DNA of 64,000 nucleotides from Bacillota bacterium (GCA_023407575.1 JAEYLX010000067.1:1-64000); one strand, 5' to 3'; numbered from the stretch's first letter, positions 17,766-26,890 are shown. Numbers and translations: made by a program. Notes: generated by a model from the letters alone, not told the origin.

Positions 17766-18539
17766 ATGCTTAGGGAAACCGAATTTGAAGAAATATATAA
17801 CAAGTTACAAAACTATAAATACAACTCTCTGCAATACACAGATTTTGAGGACTGCCCAGATGCCGTAATATTATGTAATAATGATGAACTTATTTTGCTT
17901 CAAGATAAATCAAAGGAACCTACCATGCTATATTTTGCGGTAAATGATTTTATGTTGTTAGTTAATGAATTGGAGTCGATACAAGATAGCCTACGATTAC
18001 ATTTTGTTCCACGAGAATTTGCAACAGAACTTGAAAAGCTTGGATTTGTTGAATGGGCAGAATTTGCTGATTACTTCAATTTCAAATTAACTGATACTGC
18101 TGCCACTTGTGAAAATGCAAAGAGCCCCGCGTTTCTTACTCAAAAGGAATGTAAGGAAGCCGCTTTGGTATCTAAAAAATGCGCTTTACAGTCCAGAGGC
18201 TTTGAAGGTGAAACCGAAGAATGGTTTGGGGAGTGGATTGAGGAAAACAAAGTACTAATCTATCGCGAAAACGACTCCATAGTAGGGTTTTGCTGCGTTT
18301 CGATTTACAACGAAGGCACTACCTTATGGGTAAGAGAAATTGCAGTTGACCCTGCTTATCAAGGAACAGGAATAGGCAAAATACTTATGGAACAAGCTAT
18401 TACATATGGTGCTACGAATGGTGCTGTAAAAGGATTTTTAATGGCCGATATTTTAAATAAAAATGCAATAGGTTTGTATGAAAAATATGGCTTTGCTGCA
18501 AAAGATACCTCTGGTGAGCTTCAAATGATTAGACACTAA
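17766..18539 (+). CDS. GNAT acetyltransferase, two-part
   Basis: A 257-residue protein. The C-terminal half (residues 120-257) is a GNAT domain with the acetyl-CoA signature REIAVDPAYQGTGIGKILM and the late motif NKNAIGLYEKYGF. The N-terminal half is a separate alpha/beta region of about 110 residues, perhaps a degenerate second GNAT copy. Acceptor unknown. The ribosome site TTGGAGGA is seven bases before the ATG. It is divergent from marR and ends in its own terminator, so it is a single-gene unit. Confidence 0.88.
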   Translation: MLRETEFEEIYNKLQNYKYNSLQYTDFEDCPDAVILCNNDELILLQDKSKEPTMLYFAVNDFMLLVNELESIQDSLRLHFVPREFATELEKLGFVEWAEFADYFNFKLTDTAATCENAKSPAFLTQKECKEAALVSKKCALQSRGFEGETEEWFGEWIEENKVLIYRENDSIVGFCCVSIYNEGTTLWVREIAVDPAYQGTGIGKILMEQAITYGATNGAVKGFLMADILNKNAIGLYEKYGFAAKDTSGELQMIRH

Positions 18540-18581
18540 CTATGTAGAGCTGCATAAACAACCAATTTTTCAGGTAGTAAG

Positions 18582-18623
18582 GAGTGTGCAATATACTTAT
18601 AAAGTATTGCACACTCTTTTTTT
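18582..18623 (+). terminator. Terminator of the GNAT gene
   Basis: Perfect 12-bp stem GAGTGTGCAATA/TATTGCACACTC with an 11-base loop and seven Ts. Only the plus direction has the T run. Confidence 0.9.
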
Positions 18624-19193
18624 CTATTTACTCTTTATGATAGGAAAAATAAGTGCTTCAAAATATTTTTCTATCTTTTCCGGTGTTTCTTTCATTCCAT
18701 TATGCATCCACCATTTTACCAACTCAATAAAACTACTAGAGATATGATGGATTAGTAAATCATTTGGTAAAGAATTATCCTTAGTCTCTATATTTAAGAT
18801 ATGAGTAGTGATAAACCGTGAAAAATGTTGTTTCATGTAGTTCCAAAACAAATCACTGCTTTCACTACCTAATATTCCTTTTAGATTTTTTTTATCGTCC
18901 TTTAAATGATAAAGAATGTGGACAAGAAGATAGTTTGATTCACCCATATTTCGGGAAAAATCATGGGTTTCTTCCGCTTCAAGATCATCAGAAAAAATAT
19001 GATTAAATAATTCATAGCATAAAGCCTCTAATAAATCATCTTTCGTTTCAAAATGTGCATAAAATGTGCTCCGACCAATATTTGCCTCATCTATAATATC
19101 TTGGATTGTTATCTTTAAATAGTTTTTGGTTAATAAAAGTCGATTAAATGCTTCCATGATTGAAGCACGTGTTTTTTGTACTCGTCTGTCCAT
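18624..19193 (-). CDS. TetR/AcrR family regulator
   Basis: A 189-residue TetR-type repressor. The N-terminal helix-turn-helix is ITIQDIIDEANIGRSTFYAHF (about residues 29-49; key residues in RSTFYAHF), followed by a ligand-binding helical domain of the TetR_C (YxaF-like) type. The ATG at 19193 follows GGGGGTAGCA; a TTG at 19205 overlaps that ribosome site. It is divergent from an EamA permease gene, which it probably regulates through palindromes in the shared gap. Confidence 0.9.
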   Translation of the reverse strand: MDRRVQKTRASIMEAFNRLLLTKNYLKITIQDIIDEANIGRSTFYAHFETKDDLLEALCYELFNHIFSDDLEAEETHDFSRNMGESNYLLVHILYHLKDDKKNLKGILGSESSDLFWNYMKQHFSRFITTHILNIETKDNSLPNDLLIHHISSSFIELVKWWMHNGMKETPEKIEKYFEALIFPIIKSK

Positions 19194-19305
19194 TGCTACC
19201 CCCAAATCATACAGATTATCAAATTTGTTCCATATCTAACAAAAACGTTTTATTAGTTATTGTAGTAATAACTGGATTCCATCTATAATAATATCGAACA
19301 CACTG

Positions 19306-19338
19306 TATGATATCATATATATTGTTTGATTACAAACA
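19306..19338. promoter_or_regulatory. Palindromes between tetR and eamA genes
   Basis: TATGATATCATA (19306-19317) is a perfect palindrome, and TGTTTG-ATTA-CAAACA (19323-19338) is a 6-4-6 inverted repeat. Their place in the divergent gap suits a TetR operator, but which one is bound is not known. Confidence 0.5.
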
Positions 19339-19367
19339 TATAAAATATATCTATTGAGGGAAACCAC

Positions 19368-20258
19368 ATGAGAAATAAAAATTATAATATATCAATATTA
19401 TGGGCTTTTCTAGCTGCGGTTTTTTATGCAATATGCGCACCTATATCCAAATTGTTACTTAATGAAATACCTGCTACCATGATGGCTGCTTTACTTTATC
19501 TTGGAGCTGGGATTGGTATGTCGATAATTTCGATTAATACTAAGTTGAATAAGAGTAAAACGGAAGCAAGTTTATCAAAGAATGATTTACCTTATATAAT
19601 GGGGATGATTATTTTAGATATTGTAGCTCCGATATTTCTTATGTTCGGGCTATCTTTTTCTTCTCCGGCTAATGTATCTTTGCTAAATAATTTCGAAATT
19701 GTTACTACCTCATTAATCGCACTTCTAATATACAAGGAATTCATAAGTCGCAGAGTATGGCTGGGTATTATCTTAGTCACGATTGCAAGTATAATTCTTT
19801 CCTTGAATGAAATTAACGATTTAACACTTTCCTACAGTTCACTCTTTGTTATACTTGCATGTTTTTGCTGGGGATTTGAGAATAATTGCACTAAGATGAT
19901 ATCAAAAAAAGATCCAATGCAGATCGTAGTCGTTAAAGGATTGGGCTCGGGTATAATTACCTTAGCAATATCATTCATTTTAGGAGAAACCTCCCAAAGT
20001 TTTACCTACATTATTTTGACTATACTATTAGGATTTGTATCTTATGGATTAAGCATCTACTTTTATGTATCTGCACAAAGAGAACTTGGAGCAGCTAGAA
20101 CCAGTGCTTATTATGCCATAGCTCCCTTCATAGGTGTAGCCATCTCCTTTCTAATTTTTAAAGAGAAACTTACCGTATATTTCATATTATCATTATTAAT
20201 AATGATCTTTGGCACTTACCTTATATCAACTATAAAAAAAGATAAATCGGATATCTAA
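19368..20258 (+). CDS. EamA/DMT family permease
   Basis: A 296-residue membrane protein of the drug/metabolite transporter superfamily with ten predicted helices in two EamA repeats (about 5-135 and 150-290; e.g. FGLSFSSPANVSLLNNFE, then the second-repeat counterpart YVSAQRELGAARTSAYYAIAPF). These proteins export metabolites or amino acids. GAGGG precedes the ATG. It is divergently arranged with a TetR gene. Confidence 0.9.
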   Translation: MRNKNYNISILWAFLAAVFYAICAPISKLLLNEIPATMMAALLYLGAGIGMSIISINTKLNKSKTEASLSKNDLPYIMGMIILDIVAPIFLMFGLSFSSPANVSLLNNFEIVTTSLIALLIYKEFISRRVWLGIILVTIASIILSLNEINDLTLSYSSLFVILACFCWGFENNCTKMISKKDPMQIVVVKGLGSGIITLAISFILGETSQSFTYIILTILLGFVSYGLSIYFYVSAQRELGAARTSAYYAIAPFIGVAISFLIFKEKLTVYFILSLLIMIFGTYLISTIKKDKSDI

Positions 20259-20372
20259 TTTCTTAAAATAACTTAATCTATTTACATACTTTCGCTCCTA
20301 CTTTTTTATGTATATATCTATGTTTATTACGAATAATAACTCAAAGATATAAATGTAAAATGAGGTGATTGA

Positions 20373-21401
20373 ATGTTTAAACCAAAAAGAATATTATTTG
20401 AAAAAAATGCAAAGGACTATCCCATTGGTTCCTATATTTATCAGAAATTTATTACACAAAATGATGTTGAAATTATCGAATTAAATAAGAATAAAATAAA
20501 AGAAAACATTCCCGGGGATACTCCACAGGACTTCCATCAAGAGGGGAAAAACACCCTGGTGGTAGGAATAAAGACTGGATTAAAATTTCAATCCTGTAAG
20601 CCCTCTGCTCATTATCAGCTCCCTCTTCTCTCCGGCTGTATCGGTCAATGTCAGTACTGTTATCTTAATACGAATCTGGGCGATAAACCTTATATGAGAG
20701 TCAATGTTAACGTAGAGGATATCCTTGAGCAGGCTGACGATTATATAAAAGAAAGACTACCTGAAATAACCATCTTTGAAGGCTCTGCCACCTCTGATCC
20801 AGTACCAGTTGAGCCTTATTCTAATTTATTGAAAATGGCTATTGAACATTTTAGTAAATCTTCCAACGGTCGCTTTCGGTTCGTCACGAAATTTACTGAT
20901 GTGGATACACTTTTAGATATAGATCATCAGGGTCATACGGAGATTCGATTTACTCTTAATACCAATAAGGTAATACAGGATTATGAAAGACGCACCCCTT
21001 CTATGGAAAAAAGGATTGAAGCAGCACGCAAAGTAATCGTAGCTGGCTATCCAACAGGTTTTTTGATTGCGCCAGTCTTTCTTTATGAGAATTGGAAAGA
21101 GGAATACAAACATCTACTGCTCCGATTAAATGATAGTCTTCCAGACCACCTTCCCCATCCTCTGACCTTTGAGATAATCTCCCACCGCTATACTCCAAAA
21201 GCAAAACAAGTCATCTCGGAAATATATCCCGAGAATCAACTACCCATGCAGGAGGAAGAGCGAAGTTTTAAATTTGGTCAATTTGGTTATGGAAAATATG
21301 TCTATCCGAAAGAGTCTTTGATTGAAATAAATACATTATTTCAGAGTGAAATTGCAGAGATCTTTAAAAATAGAGATATAGAGATTAAATATATTATCTA
21401 A
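20373..21401 (+). CDS. splB: Spore photoproduct lyase homologue, catalytic Cys replaced
   Basis: A 342-residue radical SAM protein closely following SplB, which repairs the spore photoproduct in DNA during germination. The cluster motif is C89-x3-C93-x2-C96 (CIGQCQYCYL). The segment FVTKFTDVDTLL and the C-terminal FGQFGYGKYVYPKE also match. In SplB the motif FEASCTSD carries the hydrogen-donor cysteine (B. subtilis Cys141, fifty residues after the first cluster Cys). Here the same place reads FEGSATSD, so residue 139 is alanine; the only other Cys is C75. It may be a paralogue with altered chemistry or substrate. AGGTGATTGA before the ATG gives a weak ribosome site. Confidence 0.9.
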   Translation: MFKPKRILFEKNAKDYPIGSYIYQKFITQNDVEIIELNKNKIKENIPGDTPQDFHQEGKNTLVVGIKTGLKFQSCKPSAHYQLPLLSGCIGQCQYCYLNTNLGDKPYMRVNVNVEDILEQADDYIKERLPEITIFEGSATSDPVPVEPYSNLLKMAIEHFSKSSNGRFRFVTKFTDVDTLLDIDHQGHTEIRFTLNTNKVIQDYERRTPSMEKRIEAARKVIVAGYPTGFLIAPVFLYENWKEEYKHLLLRLNDSLPDHLPHPLTFEIISHRYTPKAKQVISEIYPENQLPMQEEERSFKFGQFGYGKYVYPKESLIEINTLFQSEIAEIFKNRDIEIKYII

Positions 21402-21594
21402 CTTACATCTCTGACCAAAACTTAAAGTGATGCCAACTAAATGAATATTTCAGCTAGTTAAACTAGAAAAATTACAAATAGAAAGTGACTCTGAGCCAAC
21501 CCCCTAAAATAAATATCAGGTATTTACTTTGTCTACTTAGTAACATATCAGACTAATTTATGGGATCAGTTCTGGGTCACCTTCTTTTATTATT

Positions 21595-22113
21595 CTAAAT
21601 ATAACGTCTTACTTTATTCATGTAATTTATATATTCTTCCCCAAATTGCTCTATGCACCATCTTTCTTCTGAGCGAATAATCCAATGTGCTGATATTTGG
21701 AAAACTAATAATATTGCAAATAATATTAAGGACTGTGTAAGGAATACACACCCTAAAAAATATATGAAATACGCTACATAAAGGGGATTACGGGAAAACC
21801 GATACAGACCTTTCAGATTAATACCGTTTGCAGCAGGTTTGGCAAAATTAGATATGGAAACAATACACAATAAGATTCCTAGTCCGTATACCACCAACCC
21901 CATATGAAACCAGTTTGAATGAAATGAAATCTTAAGGAAACACAATGTTACAAAAAGCAGTAGGTTCGATAGCTGATAAACCAAGTATGCCATCTTTTCA
22001 TCCCCTATCACTGGCGCATAGAAAGCCGCTCGTTTTAAAGACGCTTTATCCAAAATTCCTAAAAGGCCGAATCTAATTAGTATTAATGGAATTACTGCTA
22101 AAAATGCATTCAT
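21595..22113 (-). CDS. Isoprenylcysteine methyltransferase-like membrane protein
   Basis: A 172-residue protein with about five membrane segments. The C-terminal motif set GLYRFSRNPLYVAYF and EERWCIEQFGEEYINYMNKVRRY is the SAM-binding signature of the ICMT/PEMT methyltransferase family. Bacterial members methylate unknown, probably lipid or membrane-linked, acceptors. The gene is isolated between a plus-strand splB and a minus-strand metallopeptidase-like gene. Confidence 0.85.
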   Translation of the reverse strand: MNAFLAVIPLILIRFGLLGILDKASLKRAAFYAPVIGDEKMAYLVYQLSNLLLFVTLCFLKISFHSNWFHMGLVVYGLGILLCIVSISNFAKPAANGINLKGLYRFSRNPLYVAYFIYFLGCVFLTQSLILFAILLVFQISAHWIIRSEERWCIEQFGEEYINYMNKVRRYI

Positions 22114-22219
22114 TGTAACCTCGCTCTCCTAAACAATCTTCTACTCTCAAGAATAATTGTGAATTCACTGCAAAATTCTGCTTTATCCAATTCACTTATA
22201 GTATTTATAGATTAACTTC

Positions 22220-23179
22220 TTAAAGCGAAACATTAACCCTTGATGTTTCTAGTTCTTTACTGCTTTCTTCTAATAGCACCAACGCATGTTTTTGTACTTC
22301 CTCAATTTTATCCTCCCAGAAACTATCCGCTGGTACTGATTTACTCTGAAAAAGCTCTAAGGACATCTTACTAATAATTCTATACGCTGCCATTGCATGA
22401 CTATTGTCAGGATTACTATTATCTGCCTCCCTCAAAATAGCTTTTATTTTTCTATCAATAGGCCAATAAATTAATTCAACCAACTTTGCTCGATATTCTA
22501 AATCAACTGATAATAGATTTCTGTAAGTCTTCTTATCATAAGCATGCTGCGCTTCATGTTTTAGAAATGAAATATTAAAAACTTCCTCGCTGCCTTTCTG
22601 ATAAGCACTTCTTACACAGCATAATGTACCATCATCCTCTGCCCAACCACCGGCTCCACTTTCTCCGAAGGTTAAAAAGTCCAACCAACTTCTCGATATA
22701 AATCCATCCATCATGACAACTGTATATAACTCTATACCCGTTGGTAATTCAACCTCATATGTTTCTCTAGTTGAACTCTTCCATATGTAAGGTCCGTAAT
22801 ATCCCTGCGTTTGTCCACCAAGGTACTCATATCCTTCTGCTTTCACAATCTTTAAAACTTCTTCTTCAATGGTTTCATCAACAGATAACTCATCTCTAGA
22901 ACCGCAAAACAACCATAGCTCTTGAAAAAGTATTTTCTGTGCATCTGCATTCATAATATTGTTCCAAAATACATTGCGATAATAGTTTTGATATATATGG
23001 TCAAGCTTTCCCAGGGTTTCATTGTCAGTACGTATATAATCCTGACTCTTTTCAAATAAATCTAAATAGCTTTTCAATATATCTTTCTTATCCTCAAAAT
23101 TACTAAGATAATCTATAGCTTCATGTAACTGTCCCTTCCCTAGATAAGAACCAAAGATACTCTTGTTAAAATCTATCAT
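22220..23179 (-). CDS. Unknown protein with HExxH (gluzincin-like) motif
   Basis: A 319-residue protein without signal peptide. After a helical N-terminal part it contains KHEAQHAYD (HEAQH at 208-212), a zinc-protease motif, with Glu228 in LEYRAKL sixteen residues after the second His as a possible third ligand. The surroundings (AGGWAEDDGTLCCVRS before it) do not match a family I can name. A soluble metallopeptidase is plausible but unproven. Own promoter presumed; good ribosome site (AGGAGATGG) close to the ATG. Confidence 0.65.
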   Translation of the reverse strand: MIDFNKSIFGSYLGKGQLHEAIDYLSNFEDKKDILKSYLDLFEKSQDYIRTDNETLGKLDHIYQNYYRNVFWNNIMNADAQKILFQELWLFCGSRDELSVDETIEEEVLKIVKAEGYEYLGGQTQGYYGPYIWKSSTRETYEVELPTGIELYTVVMMDGFISRSWLDFLTFGESGAGGWAEDDGTLCCVRSAYQKGSEEVFNISFLKHEAQHAYDKKTYRNLLSVDLEYRAKLVELIYWPIDRKIKAILREADNSNPDNSHAMAAYRIISKMSLELFQSKSVPADSFWEDKIEEVQKHALVLLEESSKELETSRVNVSL

Positions 23180-23292
23180 TTATCCATCTCCTATCATTTA
23201 CATAAACAACACTGTACAAAAGTCTTAAGATATGACTTGAGAGTCCCTACTAATTTATTATCCAAATAGTACCTTATAACCGCACCGAATAC

Positions 23293-23332
23293 AATAAAGC
23301 AATAGTTGAATTTCTATTGCCATTGCTTTATT
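23293..23332 (-). terminator. Terminator of the exported protein gene
   Basis: AATAAAGCAAT and ATTGCTTTATT form an 11-bp stem just past the stop codon at 23353. The stem's A/T-rich base provides a modest T run. Confidence 0.6.
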
Positions 23333-23352
23333 GACTATTTCAAGGATGTTAT

Positions 23353-24315
23353 CTACGCTCTATTCATACCCATTTCATCTACACTGATGATTTCACTGAA
23401 GGGTCCATACACCTTTTTACCTTTTACCAATTTATAAGGGCGTACTACATACCAATTCAACTTATCTCCTGGACGGAATTTTGAACGCATAAATTGGTTT
23501 GTTTTTGTATCTGATAACGGGGTCCATTCTCTAGCCAGCCAGGAGGGGGCAAAATTACTAACAGGATCCAAACGAACATCAATTTGCTTACGATATAATT
23601 CGTAACCGTCTGCTCCACTTACAGAATCCCAGGTAAAGATTTCATTATATGCATAGTCTGCCTCAACATATTCAAGTTTTAAATCCAGATTTTTTGCTTT
23701 GCTTAGTGAACTATTTTCTCCCTCGGTATAACCACAGTATTTCTTAATATTTGCGACCGTCAACTTATATCCGTTTGCAAATTTATCATCATAGTCACCA
23801 CCATAATACTTATCAAGCAATTCATCATATTTATACACAGTGATTTTTTTCCCATTATAAGTGTATTCATCTTCGTAATCTGTAATAATTGTATCTCTTA
23901 ATTCATTCCTCCTGGTTGCCACATGATTTTTAATTGTTATGGAATATTGCGAGAAAAATGGTCCACTGGTATCAATGAAATAATATATTTTCTTTCTGGC
24001 ATTATAATATAAAGCAGATTTACCTTCACCACCTAAATCCACCAGTTGAACAATTCCATTTTCATAGCTGTATACACCGCTGGAAAAATTACAATTGACA
24101 ATCATTTCTTTCTGTCCGTTGCCATCTAAATCATAAAACATAAAGTAGGAATCAGCATTTTGCGAGGTAATTATATAATTAGCAACTAGATATTCCCCAT
24201 ATTTATCCAACAAAGTTTTGCTTGATACTGTTGCCGCCAGCCCATGTTGTGTTGGCAAAAGTACAAAAACTAAAATCAATATTAAAACAACTATTTTTTT
24301 CATAGTATTTTTCAT
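23353..24315 (-). CDS. Exported protein, FG-GAP-like plus fibronectin-like region
   Basis: A 320-residue exported protein with a signal peptide (charged start, hydrophobic core to about residue 25, cleavage near GLAA). Residues 45-75 hold MFYDLDGNGQKEMIVN, a calcium-loop-like sequence typical of FG-GAP or VCBS repeats. Residues 215-300 (FTWDSVSGADGYELYRK) have the pattern of a fibronectin type III-like fold. No enzyme motif is seen. It follows the Ig/transglutaminase-like protein gene by 67 bp, so the two may form a surface-protein operon. Confidence 0.75.
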   Translation of the reverse strand: MKNTMKKIVVLILILVFVLLPTQHGLAATVSSKTLLDKYGEYLVANYIITSQNADSYFMFYDLDGNGQKEMIVNCNFSSGVYSYENGIVQLVDLGGEGKSALYYNARKKIYYFIDTSGPFFSQYSITIKNHVATRRNELRDTIITDYEDEYTYNGKKITVYKYDELLDKYYGGDYDDKFANGYKLTVANIKKYCGYTEGENSSLSKAKNLDLKLEYVEADYAYNEIFTWDSVSGADGYELYRKQIDVRLDPVSNFAPSWLAREWTPLSDTKTNQFMRSKFRPGDKLNWYVVRPYKLVKGKKVYGPFSEIISVDEMGMNRA

Positions 24316-24382
24316 CTTAATCCTGTTCCTTTCTATATAAAGTCATGCTGTAAAAGCATCTGAAAAGATAATTATGTATTTA

Positions 24383-25786
24383 TCAATATAACAAGGAGTA
24401 ATAATCTCTGCCAACTTCCGATTGCTCCGTGTATTTATCTTTCTTATCCAGTTTATAGCCCTTCCAAAGACTTTTACTTATGATGCTGGAACGCTTCTCT
24501 ATCAAATATCCTGCTGCATCAAGATATACCCAGGTTCCATCTGCTTCTACCATGTTCCAGGCCCAACTTTTACCGTTATACGTACCTGTGCAATAATAAT
24601 TTGGTATATTCATAGAATCGAGCAGATAACTAACGGTAGCTGCACAGGAAACACTTGAATCCAGCCCTGTACTTGTTTGAAGAACTTGTGAAATATAGCC
24701 ATAACATGTCCAGCTTTGTTTATAATAATTTTTTACATAATAAAGGTAATAGAACAGTGATTGTATATACTCCAGCTTCTTAGAGTCTTTCATTTTATCT
24801 GAATCGAGACCATAATCATGAATAAAATCGTACACATATAGCACGGATTTAAGTTCATTACCGGTATATCCATCAAACTTACCAAGTTTTACTGCCTGTA
24901 CCGGATCGTATAAAGGGGTTGATTTTTCTCCGGTAACATTCACCTGAAAGGTCCGTGTAGTATCAGCGATTTTAACAGTAATAACAGCGGAACCTGCTTT
25001 AAATGTCTTTACACAAAAGTATCCTACTAACGTGTCATCAAAATCCGCATGTTTTACTGGTTTTGCTATTGCTATACTGCTGTCAGAGGAAGTAATTGTA
25101 ATATCTTCTAAAAAAGGATAATAGTAGGGTAGGGATACGTATATCTCTCCTGTATCACCAGCCTCAAGAGATATTTTATCTTCATAAAATCCCGGGAATT
25201 GCATGGAAGTGAATTTATAACGACCAATCTTTTTACCATGAAAACTTGCTTCTATCTCAAATTCGCAATCTACATAGGACGTAAAGACAGCTCTTGCTTT
25301 ATCTACTTTGTCCTTTATGATCTTTGCGCTAGGATTATCTAAAATTTTATAGTCAATGTCAATATAATTCATTACCTCATCATAATCAGATGATTCTGCG
25401 TAAATTTCTATAAATCCGCCATTTGTCGTAAGTACGTTCACATCATAATTAACCTCAATACAAGACAAATCCACAACAATAACAATACATTCATAAGTCT
25501 TATTATTAATCTTTGCTTTAATGGTTGTGGCACCATATTCTTTTGCTGTGACCTTTCCTGCTTGAGTAACAGTTGCAATTTCCTTATCATCCGAACTCCA
25601 AACCGCTTTCTTAGTCGTTCCTTTTATGCTCAACTGTAAGGTCTCTTTGGGTAACAACGCACCTGTTGTTTGACTGATTGACACCGATTCAGCTGCTTGA
25701 ACTTTATAACTTGAAGTACCAGCATATATTACACTGATTCCCAGTATTAGTCCTACTAACAAATATAATTTTCCCAAGCTTTTCAT
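24383..25786 (-). CDS. Exported Ig-like (BIG2) and transglutaminase-like protein
   Basis: A 467-residue exported protein with a signal peptide to about residue 31. Residues 35-105 form a bacterial Ig-like (BIG2) domain (SSDDKEIATVTQAGKVTAKEYGATTIKAKI). A second Ig-like region spans about 200-285. Residues 355-430 resemble a transglutaminase-like domain: C361 (WTCYGYISQV) or C381 as nucleophile, then SWAWNMVEADGTWVYLDA. In active members the latter reads HAWN; here it is WAWN, so the catalytic His is Trp408. It may be a binding-only fold. A 67-bp gap follows to the next exported protein gene. Confidence 0.8.
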   Translation of the reverse strand: MKSLGKLYLLVGLILGISVIYAGTSSYKVQAAESVSISQTTGALLPKETLQLSIKGTTKKAVWSSDDKEIATVTQAGKVTAKEYGATTIKAKINNKTYECIVIVVDLSCIEVNYDVNVLTTNGGFIEIYAESSDYDEVMNYIDIDYKILDNPSAKIIKDKVDKARAVFTSYVDCEFEIEASFHGKKIGRYKFTSMQFPGFYEDKISLEAGDTGEIYVSLPYYYPFLEDITITSSDSSIAIAKPVKHADFDDTLVGYFCVKTFKAGSAVITVKIADTTRTFQVNVTGEKSTPLYDPVQAVKLGKFDGYTGNELKSVLYVYDFIHDYGLDSDKMKDSKKLEYIQSLFYYLYYVKNYYKQSWTCYGYISQVLQTSTGLDSSVSCAATVSYLLDSMNIPNYYCTGTYNGKSWAWNMVEADGTWVYLDAAGYLIEKRSSIISKSLWKGYKLDKKDKYTEQSEVGRDYYSLLY

Positions 25787-26124
25787 TTTGTCTCTCCCTT
25801 ATCTGAATTGTATAATCCTATTTTGAACAAACTTGCTTACCATTATATACTAGTTTGTGACAAAAAGAAACTAATTAAGCCTTTCTCCATCTTATGAGTA
25901 ATTCGTAGGAAACGTATTAATAATTAAGCGAACTCTATGTTACCAGTTGTCATATATTAATTATGTATTCAATAACTTAAAATCGTTTATTTTTATAATA
26001 ATTTGTAACTGTTTAGTGAGCCAACAGCGTAGTACCCTTAGATTTGTGGAGCTTGTTTCTGAATAGTTACAATAATATAATAAATACTTTACCCTAATTA
26101 ATACCAAGTGAAAGGAGGATGATT
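25787..26124. other. Divergent intergenic region
   Basis: About 340 bases between divergent genes. It holds the promoter candidate at 26053-26081 and a -10-like TATAAT at about 25843 for the minus-strand gene. No other repeat or gene was found. Confidence 0.45.
26053..26081 (+). promoter_or_regulatory. Promoter candidate of the membrane protein gene
   Basis: -35-like TTGTTT (26053-26058) and -10 TATAAT (26076-26081) with 17 bases between them. The -35 matches only partly. Confidence 0.4.
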
Positions 26125-26742
26125 ATGGATTTTACCGCTAGTACCTTTGTTACCTTATTTGCAGCCATTGGATTGCTTGCTCTTATTGTAAGCATTATTA
26201 CTGAGGTCACAAAAGGTGTTGCTATTCTTTCTAAAATCCCAACAAATCTACAGGTAATCGTGTTATCAATAACACTAACACTGGTGGCATATTTTGCATA
26301 CATCACGTATAGTGGTTCTGTAATTATATGGTATTATATCGTTGCCGACATTATAGCTGGTTTCACTGTGGCATATGTGACTCTTTATGGATGGGATAAA
26401 CTTATTGGATTATATAAAAAATTTCGAAATATACCAGTAATTGATATGACTGCAAACTCCACCAATACCTCAAATCTTACGAAAGTCACAGATTCAATTA
26501 ACACTGTATTGAATAATAATTCATCTTACACTACTGCCAATACAGAACCTGTCAATCAGATTGAAGGCGAAACTGATGAAACATCAACTGCTGAAAGTTC
26601 TGATTTCGATACAATTACATCAGATACAGCTAATAACAGTTTGGAGCAAAATGAATCTCCCCCAATTAGTCTTATTGATTCAGCCTTAAACGTTAATGAG
26701 AATCAAACAGATAAAACTGACGATACGTTTCCGAATTCATAA
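26125..26742 (+). CDS. Small membrane protein with long acidic Ser/Thr/Asn tail
   Basis: A 205-residue protein. The N-terminal third has three hydrophobic segments (about 7-30, 42-62 and 66-88), including EVTKGVAILSKIPTNLQVIVLS, a pattern resembling phage holin-like membrane proteins. The remaining ~95 residues are polar and acidic, rich in Ser, Thr, Asn and Asp, without cysteine, and look disordered. Start chosen at 26125, six bases after GGAGG; the ATG at 26119 is too close. It is a stand-alone gene, not within prophage genes, so a holin role is uncertain. Confidence 0.65.
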   Translation: MDFTASTFVTLFAAIGLLALIVSIITEVTKGVAILSKIPTNLQVIVLSITLTLVAYFAYITYSGSVIIWYYIVADIIAGFTVAYVTLYGWDKLIGLYKKFRNIPVIDMTANSTNTSNLTKVTDSINTVLNNNSSYTTANTEPVNQIEGETDETSTAESSDFDTITSDTANNSLEQNESPPISLIDSALNVNENQTDKTDDTFPNS

Positions 26743-26805
26743 TCAACTATTAAATAGCTGATAAAATACTACTTATTTATAATTAATAATTTATGATATA
26801 CCATA

Positions 26806-26850
26806 AATAAAGCCCTAAGGGTATACATTGCTCCACCTTAGGGCTTTATT
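26806..26850. terminator. Bidirectional terminator between convergent genes
   Basis: AATAAAGCCCTAAGG and CCTTAGGGCTTTATT form a perfect 15-bp stem around a 15-base loop, between genes ending at 26742 and 26891. The dispersed repeat begins inside its right end. Confidence 0.85.
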
Positions 26851-26882
26851 CATGACACTTAAAACAACTTGTCATTTTCTTT
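26849..26882. repeat. Dispersed ~37-bp repeat, copy 1 (degenerate)
   Basis: TTCATGACACTTAAAACAAC then TTGTCATTTTCT is a decayed match to the consensus defined at 29830 and 38231. It ends nine bases after the minus-strand stop at 26891. Confidence 0.5.
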
Positions 26883-26890
26883 TATTTGTA

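Noticed and set aside
20373..21401. Assembly or reading error causing the missing SplB cysteine
   Set aside because: The frame is intact on both sides and the neighbouring motif (TSDP) is conserved, so an isolated error is less likely, although only resequencing could exclude it.
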